From Betaproteobacteria bacterium (GTDB taxonomy: Bacteria > Pseudomonadota > Gammaproteobacteria > Burkholderiales > Casimicrobiaceae), in NCBI GenBank assembly GCA_003153335.1, contig PLYG01000402.1, positions 5,485-12,429 on the forward strand: a DNA stretch of 6,945 bases, read 5' to 3'. A program made the position numbers and the translations under genes. The notes below the pieces were generated by a model. The model did not search any database. It worked only from the letters and a program-made list of their open reading frames with translations, and had not been told where the DNA came from. This document shows, in pieces, positions 1 through 5,386 of this stretch (positions within the stretch are counted from its first letter, which is position 1; each line of letters opens with the position of its first letter).

Positions 1-765
1 CTGGTCGGGATGAGTCCGATCGTGGTGCATGATTGTGGACCTCAGTTCACCGTTCTGCTCGACAGGATGGGTGTCCAAAGCACGTTCCGTAAGGGGATGC
101 GGGTAATCGATGACAAAACGATGAACCTGGTTGAGATGGTGCTCGGGGAACTCAATCAGGAAATTGTCGGGCTCATCAACCAGCACGGCGGCAAAGCGGT
201 GGGGCTGGGCGGCCAGGATGGGAAGTTCATCCGGGCCAGGAAAAAGCTGTTTCCGCCCGAGGGCGATGAAAAGGAAGCGATCGATCTCGGTTTTGTGGGT
301 GACGTCGCGTTCATTGATCCGGAGATCATCGATCTTCTGCGGTCCAGGGACTTCATTCCCGTTGTGATGCCCATCGGCGTCGGTTCCGAAGGAGAGGCAT
401 ATTTGATCGACGCCGATGTGGTCGCAGGCAAGCTCGCGGAAACCCTCAAGGCGGAAAAACTGATTCTGGTGACCAACACCCCGGGAGTGCTCGACAGGCA
501 AGGCAAGCTCGTCAACGGCCTTACCGCGAGCGAAATCGAAGGACTGTTTTCTAACGGCACCATCGACGCGGAGATGCTCTCGAGTCTCAACCCAGCGCTC
601 GCGGCCGTCAAGAATGGCGTCAAGGCGGCCCACATCATCGACGGTCGAATATCCAATGCACTCTTGCTTGAGGTACTCACCGACGAAGGGGTCGGGACGA
701 CGATCCGCTCCGACGAAGGGCCGCATTTCTTCGTGGATAGCCGGCGCTATTTCACGGAGCCATAG
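1..765 (+). CDS. Acetylglutamate kinase-like protein, 5' end outside the window, active site degraded
   Basis: The amino acid kinase fold of N-acetylglutamate kinase (ArgB; ATP phosphorylates N-acetylglutamate, second step of arginine synthesis, cytosolic) is clear along the whole frame: GMRV.D, the segment around HGGKAVGL, DIGF/DLGFVGDV, AEKLILVTNTPGVLD and AHIIDGR. The reading frame is open from base 1 (LVG before the first Met at base 10), and the family normally has about 60 more residues carrying the first Lys/Gly-rich loop, so the gene starts upstream. Several functional positions differ from E. coli ArgB as I recall its numbering. The HGGG loop is HDCG (bases 28-39). Asn158 of the NxNAD motif is Leu (403-405), with the second Asn changed to Asp (409-411). 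The catalytic Lys217 position is Ser (583-585). Asp162 and Arg66 equivalents remain. There is a C-terminal tail of about 20 residues after GTTI. It may be a paralogue without kinase activity or with another substrate; no other arg gene is visible. Confidence 0.9.
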   Translation: MVGMSPIVVHDCGPQFTVLLDRMGVQSTFRKGMRVIDDKTMNLVEMVLGELNQEIVGLINQHGGKAVGLGGQDGKFIRARKKLFPPEGDEKEAIDLGFVGDVAFIDPEIIDLLRSRDFIPVVMPIGVGSEGEAYLIDADVVAGKLAETLKAEKLILVTNTPGVLDRQGKLVNGLTASEIEGLFSNGTIDAEMLSSLNPALAAVKNGVKAAHIIDGRISNALLLEVLTDEGVGTTIRSDEGPHFFVDSRRYFTEP

Positions 766-873
766 CCGGCGACCAATACACGCGCCCATGGGACGCGCCG
801 ACGATCAGGGTAGAGTCGTGGCGGATTCCTGCCTTGTCTGCGCGTTCGGGCTGCGGCAATCGCGGGCATCGGA

Positions 874-900
874 CCGCAAATTGATTGCAAATCGATGCGG
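874..900. terminator. Weak hairpin between convergent genes
   Basis: CCGCA (874-878) pairs with TGCGG (896-900), and TTGATT (881-886) pairs with AATCGA (890-895) around a 3-base loop, with two bulged A and one G-T pair. It lies between the end of the argB-like gene and the end of the small membrane gene on the opposite strand, where a shared terminator would be expected. Neither strand has a T run after it, so a role in intrinsic termination is doubtful. The rest of 766-929 shows nothing I recognise. Confidence 0.25.
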
Positions 901-929
901 AGCCGAAACGTAAAGATGCCCTCGGGAGA

Positions 930-1130
930 CTAGGCAATGGACTCGGTTGAAATGCCCGCGCGTTGCCTCGAAATCGAAGAGTTGTCCGTGCGCGCCTCTT
1001 TGCGTCGGTCGGCGTCGCGCCACGCTTTGTAACAGACGACGATTCCCGCGAAAACCAGAAACGCGGCCGCAATCGCAAATATCATAAGCGCCCGCAGCAG
1101 TACCAAGTTGTGCAATATGTCGAAGTTCAT
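930..1130 (-). CDS. Small single-pass membrane protein, 66 aa
   Basis: The family is not recognised. The 66-residue product starts MNFDILHNLV, has one strong hydrophobic helix at about residues 11-34 (ending AGIVV), then a charged stretch (YKAWRDADRRKEAR) and a polar Ser-rich tail. The positive charges after the helix suggest an N-out/C-in inner-membrane protein. The start is well supported: on the minus strand AAAGGAG lies 7 bases before the ATG. The gene is divergent from PtsN-like gene A, and its start and promoter lie inside the duplicated segment. A decayed second copy of its first codons lies at about 2818-2841. The layout recalls CcoQ-like or other small regulatory membrane peptides, but there is no specific motif to support that. 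Confidence 0.72.
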   Translation of the reverse strand: MNFDILHNLVLLRALMIFAIAAAFLVFAGIVVCYKAWRDADRRKEARTDNSSISRQRAGISTESIA

Positions 1131-1162
1131 GACGTGCTCCTTTACAAGCTAAACATGAGGCC

Positions 1163-1195
1163 ACTATAGCCGCGAGCAAGTAAAAGTTTTGTCAA
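1163..1195 (-). promoter_or_regulatory. Putative promoter of the small membrane gene
   Basis: On the minus strand TTGACA (1190-1195) and TATAGT (1163-1168) are separated by 21 bases, too long for an ordinary sigma-70 promoter. They may act through an activator, or only the TATAGT box may be used. The TATAGT box lies in the perfectly conserved 34-base block. Copy 2 keeps TATAGT and has TTGACG. The leader from the box to the ATG is about 33 bases. Confidence 0.4.
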
Positions 1196-1280
1196 TTTCG
1201 ATTGCGTTTTCATAAAAGTGTCGTAGTTGAACGACCAGTGGCGGGTTACCTATGGGAACGGATGGCGAAGTCGGCTGTAG

Positions 1281-1350
1281 CGAGGCGTGTCTTTACAGTT
1301 TTTTTGCGAACGATGCCTCGACTCTTACAGGACGTTTAGGCGGGACGCGT
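1281..1350 (+). promoter_or_regulatory. Conserved leader block upstream of PtsN-like A
   Basis: This stretch is about 90% identical to 2992-3061, well above the flanking 60 bases. It holds TCTTTACAG (1290-1298), a T tract (1299-1305 region) and a second similar word TCTTACAG (1323-1330), all retained in copy 2 except for the final base of the second word. No clean -35/-10 pair or sigma-54 GG-N10-GC pattern was found. A promoter or operator here is inferred from conservation and position only. Confidence 0.35.
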
Positions 1351-1391
1351 TAAGCTTATCGCGTAAACCTGCAAGCTTTCGGAAATCAACG

Positions 1392-1460
1392 ATGCCGAAA
1401 TCTGCTTATGAGGGCCTTCATGGATACAACGACGCAATGGTTGTGCCCGCAGGAAATTGA
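1392..1460 (+). other. Possible 22-codon upstream ORF overlapping PtsN-like A
   Basis: The ATG at 1392 sits exactly where the start codon of PtsN-like gene B sits in copy 2 (3103). In copy 1 this frame reads MPKSAYEGLHGY and on to a TGA at 1458-1460, overlapping the EIIA start in another frame. Its own Shine-Dalgarno is weak (CGGAAA). It is either a relic of the ancestral start after a small indel or a leader peptide; there is no proof of translation. Confidence 0.2.
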
Positions 1461-1914
1461 ACTTGATCTCGACGTTCGCAGCCGGTGGGAGGGACTGCGA
1501 GCGGTCAGTGCCATGAGCGAGCGCTCGCAGCGGTTAAGTGCGCCACCGGTTTTCCGCGCGCTGTGGCGCCGCGAAGAGGCAGGGTCCACCGCTGTCGGGA
1601 ATGGCTTCGCCATCCCGCATGCCCGCATCAAGGGAATCGCCGAACCGGTGACGGTCTATGTGCGCCTGAAGGCTCCGGTAGACTTTGCCGCGCCTGATGG
1701 CAAACGGGTGTCCGAGCTTTTCGTCATTCTTATTCCCGCCGATGGCGCCGACGCAAAGTACCTGCAACTGCTGGCACTGGTGGCGGAAGTGTTTTCGGAT
1801 ACCGACTTCCGCGCCCGCCTGGCCGCGGCGTCGGATACGCAGGACGTCCGGTCCGCATTTTCGCAATGGATTAGCAGAAATCAATTGGGCGCGAGGCCTG
1901 CGGGCTCGCGCTAG
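1420..1914 (+). CDS. PtsN-like PTS EIIA (type 2) domain protein, copy A
   Basis: The product is a 164-residue EIIA domain of the nitrogen-PTS/fructose class. These cytosolic proteins take a phosphate on a histidine from an HPr-type carrier (NPr for PtsN) and regulate transport, potassium homeostasis or stress responses. The signature GSTAVGNGFAIPHAR is intact, with the phospho-accepting His at about residue 67 (bases 1618-1620). DAPDGK-like AAPDGKRVSELFVILIP and the final helix to SQW follow as in the family. I chose ATG 1420 because AGGG lies 5 bases before it and the domain begins right after. ATG 1408 adds four residues but has no Shine-Dalgarno. It is not next to rpoN or hpf as the housekeeping ptsN usually is, so it is an accessory paralogue. 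It is duplicated as gene B. Confidence 0.88.
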   Translation: MDTTTQWLCPQEIELDLDVRSRWEGLRAVSAMSERSQRLSAPPVFRALWRREEAGSTAVGNGFAIPHARIKGIAEPVTVYVRLKAPVDFAAPDGKRVSELFVILIPADGADAKYLQLLALVAEVFSDTDFRARLAAASDTQDVRSAFSQWISRNQLGARPAGSR

Positions 1915-1964
1915 CGGCCGACACTCGCCATTACGCATCGCGCGGGAAGAGATCGCGCCAAAAC

Positions 1965-2582
1965 CTACTGGCGATTCGAGCGTTCGCGCGTGTCCGTGCG
2001 CGCCGCCAACGGAGAAGGCCGGTCACTCGATGACGGCGCGCTTGGCCCCGGTTGCGATGCCTCGATGACGGTTGGGCGGTTGAGCCTCTTGACGATGCGA
2101 TACGTTCTCCACAGATGGATCGCGCTGATCAGACTGCCGCAGGTCATGACCAGCAGGACGATTGCCATGTCGCCGAAGAACATGCGTTCGGGAGCCGCGA
2201 AAGAGCCCGCAGTGGCGCCGCCGACAAACCCGACGAATGCTTGGGCTGCGGCGCTCAAGCATCGGCCGCGCAAAGCCGGCTCGCTGTAGCGTTGCGGGCA
2301 GCACGACACCATGTGTAGAACAAAATCGTCCACCGCCGCTTCACTCTTCGGTGATAGGGCTGTCCGGAGCGGCTGGAGTATCCGGAGCAGTTGGAGTAGG
2401 TTGCCGCTCGCGACACGCGCGTCCTCCCGCAGACAGGCGAGAACGGCGAGCCAACGCTTGCCCAGCGACCGCAAGGCCTCCGGAGCCACCTGGCGACGCG
2501 CTCCGAACAATGCGCGGGCGATTTCGGCGCAGGCGTCGCGCGTGACGACCCAGCCGATTGCGCGTACGTCAAATCCGTTCAC
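1965..2582 (-). CDS. Membrane-anchored protein of unknown function, 205 aa
   Basis: I do not recognise the family. It starts at GTG, with the purine-rich AAGGACGGAG ending 2 bases before it, a good ribosome binding site. Residues 1-105 look soluble and mostly helical, with Arg-rich stretches and CC at 94-95. Residues about 108-130 are small and hydrophobic (AAAQAFVGFVGG). About 136-158 form a clear membrane helix, followed by a basic stretch (RTYRIVKRLNR) and a polar, Ser/Pro-rich tail. This predicts a cytosolic N-terminal region and one or two membrane helices. It converges on PtsN-like A (51 bases between stops) and is wedged between the two copies of the duplicated unit, of which it has no second copy in this window. 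Confidence 0.68.
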   Translation of the reverse strand: MNGFDVRAIGWVVTRDACAEIARALFGARRQVAPEALRSLGKRWLAVLACLREDARVASGNLLQLLRILQPLRTALSPKSEAAVDDFVLHMVSCCPQRYSEPALRGRCLSAAAQAFVGFVGGATAGSFAAPERMFFGDMAIVLLVMTCGSLISAIHLWRTYRIVKRLNRPTVIEASQPGPSAPSSSDRPSPLAARTDTRERSNRQ

Positions 2583-2821
2583 GGCTCCGTCCTTACGTGC
2601 AGTTAGCGTGCGCGGTCGAAGCGACTTCGGAGGGCGTTTGCTGGGAGCGACATGTTCATGCGAATTCCAACGCCGCGCTGTTCTCGTTCATCCTCACCAA
2701 GAAGAACGTCATCGCCACCTATTGGCCGCGGTTGACGCTCGTGGTTCCAAAGACACTTGGCATGATGTAACCGCGTGCGCGTTTCCTTGCGATGCGGTGC
2801 CGCGTCAGAACTGCCCAGTTA
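2583..2821. other. Intergenic stretch, nothing recognised
   Basis: Apart from the ribosome binding site of the 205-residue gene (about 2585-2594) and the decayed small-gene remnant at its right end, I see no gene, repeat or RNA here. Short open frames exist on both strands, but none has a good start with Shine-Dalgarno or a recognisable family. Since it lies where unit 2 should carry the small membrane gene, it may be the eroded body of that gene plus unrelated sequence. Confidence 0.5.
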
Positions 2822-2841
2822 TGCAATATGTCGAAGTCCGT
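2818..2841 (-). pseudogene. Remnant of a second copy of the small membrane protein gene
   Basis: On the minus strand the codons read T-DFDILHN, matching MNFDILHN of the intact gene at 1107-1130. The start ATG has become ACG, and the Shine-Dalgarno GGAG has become AAAG, so both translation signals are gone. Nucleotide similarity fades over the next 15 to 20 bases (to about 2800), and no hydrophobic helix follows. The gene was lost in unit 2 while its promoter region stayed conserved. Confidence 0.65.
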
Positions 2842-3120
2842 GATGTGCTTTTTTCCGAACCAAACATGAGGCCACTATAGCCGCGAGCAAGTAAATGTTG
2901 CGTCAATTTCGATTGCTCTTTCGTAAAAATGGTGTAAACGAGCGACCGCCGGCGGGAGGCCCATGGGAATGCATGACGAAGAGGGCGACGACGACGCGTG
3001 TCTTTACAGCTTTTTTGCGAATGATGCCTCGACTCTTACACGACGTTTATGAGGGATGCGTTAACCTTCCCGCGTAAACCTGCAAGCTTTGGGAATTCGA
3101 CGATGCTGAAACCTGCTTAT
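2822..3120. repeat. Duplicated divergent promoter region, copy 2
   Basis: This is the partner of 1111-1409 (ungapped, about 82% identical by hand). It includes the exact 34-base block (2862-2895) and the conserved leader block (2992-3061). Here only the plus-strand gene, PtsN-like B, is still served. The minus-strand gene is dead. Confidence 0.9.
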
Positions 3121-3642
3121 GCCGCAACACAGGTCGTGACACCGCTCCGCCAGAGCGCGAAGACGGGCGTGGCGCGCAACGCCATAGCCGCAATACTGAC
3201 TCCAGCCGACATCATTTTTGATCTCGACGTGCCGGCCAAAGCGCGCGCGTTGGAGTTCATTGCCAAATTTGTCGGTGCGCGCCACGGACTGCTCGACGGG
3301 GAGGTGTACGCGAATCTCAGCGAACGCGAAACGATCGGGTCCACGGCACTTGGCTGCGGAGTCGCCATCCCGCATGCGCGCGTGAAGGGGCTCTCTGGTC
3401 CGGTCGCCGCATTCGTTCGCATGAAAAACCCGATTCCGTTCGACGCGCCGGACGGCAAGCCGGTAAGCGACATGCTTGTTCTTCTGGTGCCGCAGGACGC
3501 CACGGAAGCGCACCTGCTGCTTCTCGCCCAGGTTGCGGAGATGTTCTGCGCCAAGTCGTTTCGTGAGGGCTTGCGCGCCTGCACCCAGGCCGCCGGGATT
3601 CATGCGGCCTTCACCCAGTGGCGGCAGCGGCAAACGATTTAG
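3103..3642 (+). CDS. PtsN-like PTS EIIA (type 2) domain protein, copy B
   Basis: This 179-residue EIIA domain protein is of the same class as copy A. Residues about 1-28 are an Ala-rich lead-in (MLKPAYAATQVV) not present in copy A; the domain starts near ILTPADIIFDLDV. The active-site signature is GSTALGCGVAIPHAR with the phospho-His at about residue 91 (bases 3373-3375). The usual Asn of GNG is Cys here. DAPDGKPVSDMLVLLVP and the C-terminal helix ending TQW follow. ATG 3103 is preferred because GGGA lies 8 bases before it and this codon is conserved in copy 1. An in-frame ATG at 3049 would add 18 residues but has no ribosome binding site and no counterpart in copy 1. The 3' end overlaps the convergent CNNM gene by 32 bases. 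Confidence 0.88.
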   Translation: MLKPAYAATQVVTPLRQSAKTGVARNAIAAILTPADIIFDLDVPAKARALEFIAKFVGARHGLLDGEVYANLSERETIGSTALGCGVAIPHARVKGLSGPVAAFVRMKNPIPFDAPDGKPVSDMLVLLVPQDATEAHLLLLAQVAEMFCAKSFREGLRACTQAAGIHAAFTQWRQRQTI

Positions 3643-4687
3643 GCTTTGCTTCCCGGACGTCGCCCAATAGCGATTCGAGAATGTCTTCCAGTGTGACAAT
3701 GCCCAGCGTCTTGCTATTGGCGCGGTCACGCACGATCCCGATCTGTCCACGGGCGTCCCGAAGGGCCTTCAGGATGTCCTCCTGAGAGTAGTCGATGGGA
3801 ATGACAATCGCGCGCCGGGAAGCACGCTCGAAGGCGGCGTTCGACCGCTCATGCTCAAACAGCGGCCAGACGTCTTTCATGCTGACCGTCCCAATGACGG
3901 AATCGAGACCGCTGCTGCAGAGGGGCAGCCGGGCGTGCATGTGTGCTCGCGCGGCGCCAAGGTTTTGCTCCAACGTCCGTTCGAGTGAGATGTACGAAAC
4001 CTTCTCGGCGGGGATCATGATTTCTTCCGCGTCCTTGTCCGCGAACTCGAAGGCCCGGACGATGATCTCTGCCTCGCCGGCGCTGACGATCCCGCCCTTT
4101 TGTGAATCCGCCAGGATCAGCTTGAGCTCGCCTTCGGTGAGCGGGGTATGCGTGGCAACACCATATCCCATGCGGCGCAGGATCCAGGCCGATGTGCGCT
4201 CGAGAACCCGCAGGAACGGCCTGAGAATGAAATGAACGATTCGAAGAGGCCGCGAGAGAACCAGCAAGTAGCGCTCGGCGCGCCTGATGGCCAGCAGCTT
4301 GGGAACTTGCTCTCCCAGAACGACGACCAACACCGTCACGACGAAAAACGCGGCGGCGATCGCGGCCACATGGGAGAGCCCGCTGACTTCTTCCGAGGCT
4401 GGATAGACCAAGCGCAAAAGCTGCACGACGGCACTATCGGCAAGCCAACCCACCGCCAGGCTGGCGACGGTAATGCCGATCTGCGTCAGCGCGAGATAGT
4501 CACCGATGCCGTCGACGACAACGATCGCGCTCTTCGCCGCCTCCACGCCTTGACCCGCCAGTTCCTCCAGCCGCGTACGCCGCACGCGGACGATGGCGAA
4601 CTCTGCCGCGACCCACAGTGCGTTGAAGAGTATCAGCGCAAGTACGGCAAGGATAAGGAGCAGGGGCTTCAATCCAGATTCGAACAT
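3611..4687 (-). CDS. CNNM/CBS-domain inner-membrane protein (HlyC/CorC family, short form)
   Basis: This 358-residue protein is of the family called hemolysin-like or magnesium/cobalt efflux (YfjD, YtfL, CorB relatives), which couples a CNNM membrane domain to cytosolic CBS domains that bind adenine nucleotides. Membrane helices are at about 7-27, 62-84 and 106-125. Family motifs include ALWVAAEFAIVRVRRTRLEEL, LTQIGITVASLAVGWL and VLGEQVPK. CBS1 spans about 221-275 (IMIPAEKVSYIS to GTVSMKDVW) and CBS2 about 281-343 (RAIVIPID to LGIVTLEDILESLLGDV). The protein stops soon after CBS2 and lacks the C-terminal transporter-associated (CorC_HlyC) domain of about 80 residues found in many members. 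CGGAG lies 6 bases before the ATG. Ion transport (Mg or Na) is inferred from the family, not shown here. Confidence 0.9.
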   Translation of the reverse strand: MFESGLKPLLLILAVLALILFNALWVAAEFAIVRVRRTRLEELAGQGVEAAKSAIVVVDGIGDYLALTQIGITVASLAVGWLADSAVVQLLRLVYPASEEVSGLSHVAAIAAAFFVVTVLVVVLGEQVPKLLAIRRAERYLLVLSRPLRIVHFILRPFLRVLERTSAWILRRMGYGVATHTPLTEGELKLILADSQKGGIVSAGEAEIIVRAFEFADKDAEEIMIPAEKVSYISLERTLEQNLGAARAHMHARLPLCSSGLDSVIGTVSMKDVWPLFEHERSNAAFERASRRAIVIPIDYSQEDILKALRDARGQIGIVRDRANSKTLGIVTLEDILESLLGDVREAKPKSFAAAATG

Positions 4688-4726
4688 CTCGATCTCCGGG
4701 CGGAACTCAGGCTAAGAGGGAGCGCA

Positions 4727-4754
4727 ATCATACGTGGTCCGTACCGAGACGGTA
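4727..4754 (-). promoter_or_regulatory. Putative promoter of the CNNM gene with a small inverted repeat
   Basis: TATGAT on the minus strand (4727-4732) is a good -10 box, and the -35 hexamer at 17 bases is poor (TTACCG, 4750-4755). The inverted repeat TACCG-AGA-CGGTA (4742-4754) lies across the spacer and -35 and would suit an operator in this divergent region. The leader to the ATG is about 35 bases. Confidence 0.35.
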
Positions 4755-4759
4755 ATCGG

Positions 4760-4790
4760 TTGACAGGTGCCGCGCCTTGCGGGTTAGCCT
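4760..4790 (+). promoter_or_regulatory. Putative promoter of the QueC-like operon
   Basis: A perfect TTGACA (4760-4765) is followed after 19 bases by TAGCCT (4785-4790), or after 18 by TTAGCC. The -10 match is modest and the spacing slightly long. It would start transcription near 4797, about 62 bases before the first gene, and is divergent to the CNNM promoter. Confidence 0.45.
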
Positions 4791-4799
4791 GCTGGCGAC

Positions 4800-4857
4800 G
4801 GCCCCCTCAGACCAGGACGTGGTAACTGGCGCTGATCGGGACGTCTCAAGGGGGGCC
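4800..4857 (+). promoter_or_regulatory. Leader hairpin covering the ribosome binding site
   Basis: GGCCCCC (4800-4806) is complementary to GGGGGCC (4851-4857), which is part of the AAGGGGGG ribosome binding site (4848-4855) of the gene at 4859. AGAC (4809-4812) can also pair with GTCT (4843-4846). The stem would start within a few bases of the predicted transcript start and hide the binding site, so it could repress or condition translation. No riboswitch class is recognised. Confidence 0.35.
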
Positions 4858-4858
4858 G

Positions 4859-5386
4859 ATGGGTCACGTTCGCCTCGGTACGCTTCCGAAAACGCACAAG
4901 TGGGAGCAGGTCGTCGGCCTCATCGCCGGAGGCGCCGACGTCGGGCGAATCGCCGCCGCCAGTGCCGATGCGGCCGAGCACGGACTTGAACGAGCATCCG
5001 CTGACCAAGGGCTCGCCCACGCATTTTGGCTGCTGACACAGATCCCACAGGCTGCGAGGCAGACCAACTTCTCCGATCAGTTAAAGCGGCTGGGACTGGA
5101 GGTTTCGAGCAAGCCGACGCTCCTGGAGATCGTCGGGGCGTTCACCACCGCGGTTGACCGGCATGTTCGCGAAAGCGGCAAGCGAAGCGATCTCGGCGAA
5201 ATGGCGCAGCACGCTGCTGCCGAGACCCTTTCTTCATTGGTCGGCCGCGAGCTACCGAGTCTCTTTGGACCCACCGCAGGTGATGTCCAGCAGGCCTTCG
5301 CCAAGCTCGGCACATCGGATCGGTTCAGCGTCCTCGCACGCGATTTTTTTCTCGGCTTACCAGCCGCTCGCTTAGTTATTTCCTGA
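4859..5386 (+). CDS. QueC-associated partner protein, N-terminal part in the zero frame (175 aa)
   Basis: The product starts MGHVRLGTLPKTHKW and is soluble and helical, with segments such as AAAETLSSL and a conserved-looking FWLLTQIPQAAR. I cannot name the family. AAGGGGGG ends 3 bases before the ATG. The zero frame ends in LGLPAARLVIS and TGA, but natural-looking sequence continues in the -1 frame from the T run at 5344-5350 (DFF then SRLTSRSLSYFLSREL). The last 11 or so residues of this ORF are therefore probably out-of-frame tail. The reconstructed protein would be about 260 residues ending at 5640, overlapping the QueC-like start by 8 bases. Gly at position 2, exposed after Met removal, is notable because some QueC-like enzymes in defence operons are reported to act on partner N-terminal glycines. 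QatB-like in position, not clearly in sequence. Confidence 0.65.
   Translation: MGHVRLGTLPKTHKWEQVVGLIAGGADVGRIAAASADAAEHGLERASADQGLAHAFWLLTQIPQAARQTNFSDQLKRLGLEVSSKPTLLEIVGAFTTAVDRHVRESGKRSDLGEMAQHAAAETLSSLVGRELPSLFGPTAGDVQQAFAKLGTSDRFSVLARDFFLGLPAARLVIS
5344..5350 (+). other. Seven-T frameshift site
   Basis: The zero-frame codons read GAT TTT TTT CTC, so the run has the T TTT TTT form of a -1 slippery heptamer. Moving back one base gives TCT CGG CTT ACC, which continues a sensible protein. One missing T compared with an ancestral run of eight would give the same result. It may be a mutation, a sequencing error, polymerase slippage or programmed frameshifting. Confidence 0.6.

Larger units (their letters stand above)
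1111..1409. repeat. Duplicated divergent promoter region, copy 1
   Basis: This 299-base segment aligns without gaps to 2822-3120 (offset 1711). I count about 54 mismatches by hand, or roughly 82% identity. It covers the first codons and promoter of the small membrane gene (minus strand) and the leader of PtsN-like gene A (plus strand). Identity is uneven. A 34-base block (1151-1184, equal to 2862-2895) is perfect, and 1281-1350 matches at about 63 of 70. The stretch 1221-1280 is poorly conserved. Similarity stops right after the TGCTTAT at the 5' end of the EIIA genes. Confidence 0.9.

Noticed and set aside
1281..1350. Sigma-54 promoter upstream of PtsN-like A
   Set aside because: The T tract and TTTGCGAA suggested a -12 box, but there is no GG ten bases upstream of the GC in either copy.
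1940..1958. GCGCG/CGCGC hairpin between the convergent PtsN-like A and 205-residue genes
   Set aside because: Only five pairs with a 9-base loop and no T run on either strand, so not supportable as a terminator.
2558..2770. 70-residue plus-strand frame with FILTKKNVIATYWP, briefly resembling the N-terminal part of CorA transporters
   Set aside because: The likeness is a few residues only, there is no ribosome binding site, and it begins inside the 205-residue gene on the other strand.
3061..3750. 229-residue minus-strand open frame opposite PtsN-like B
   Set aside because: Arg/His-rich shadow of a clear EIIA gene, with no start signals.
4148..4825. 225-residue plus-strand open frame opposite the CNNM gene
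   Set aside because: Its composition (rich in Arg, Gln, Asp) is that of an antisense shadow, and the minus-strand CNNM protein is unmistakable.
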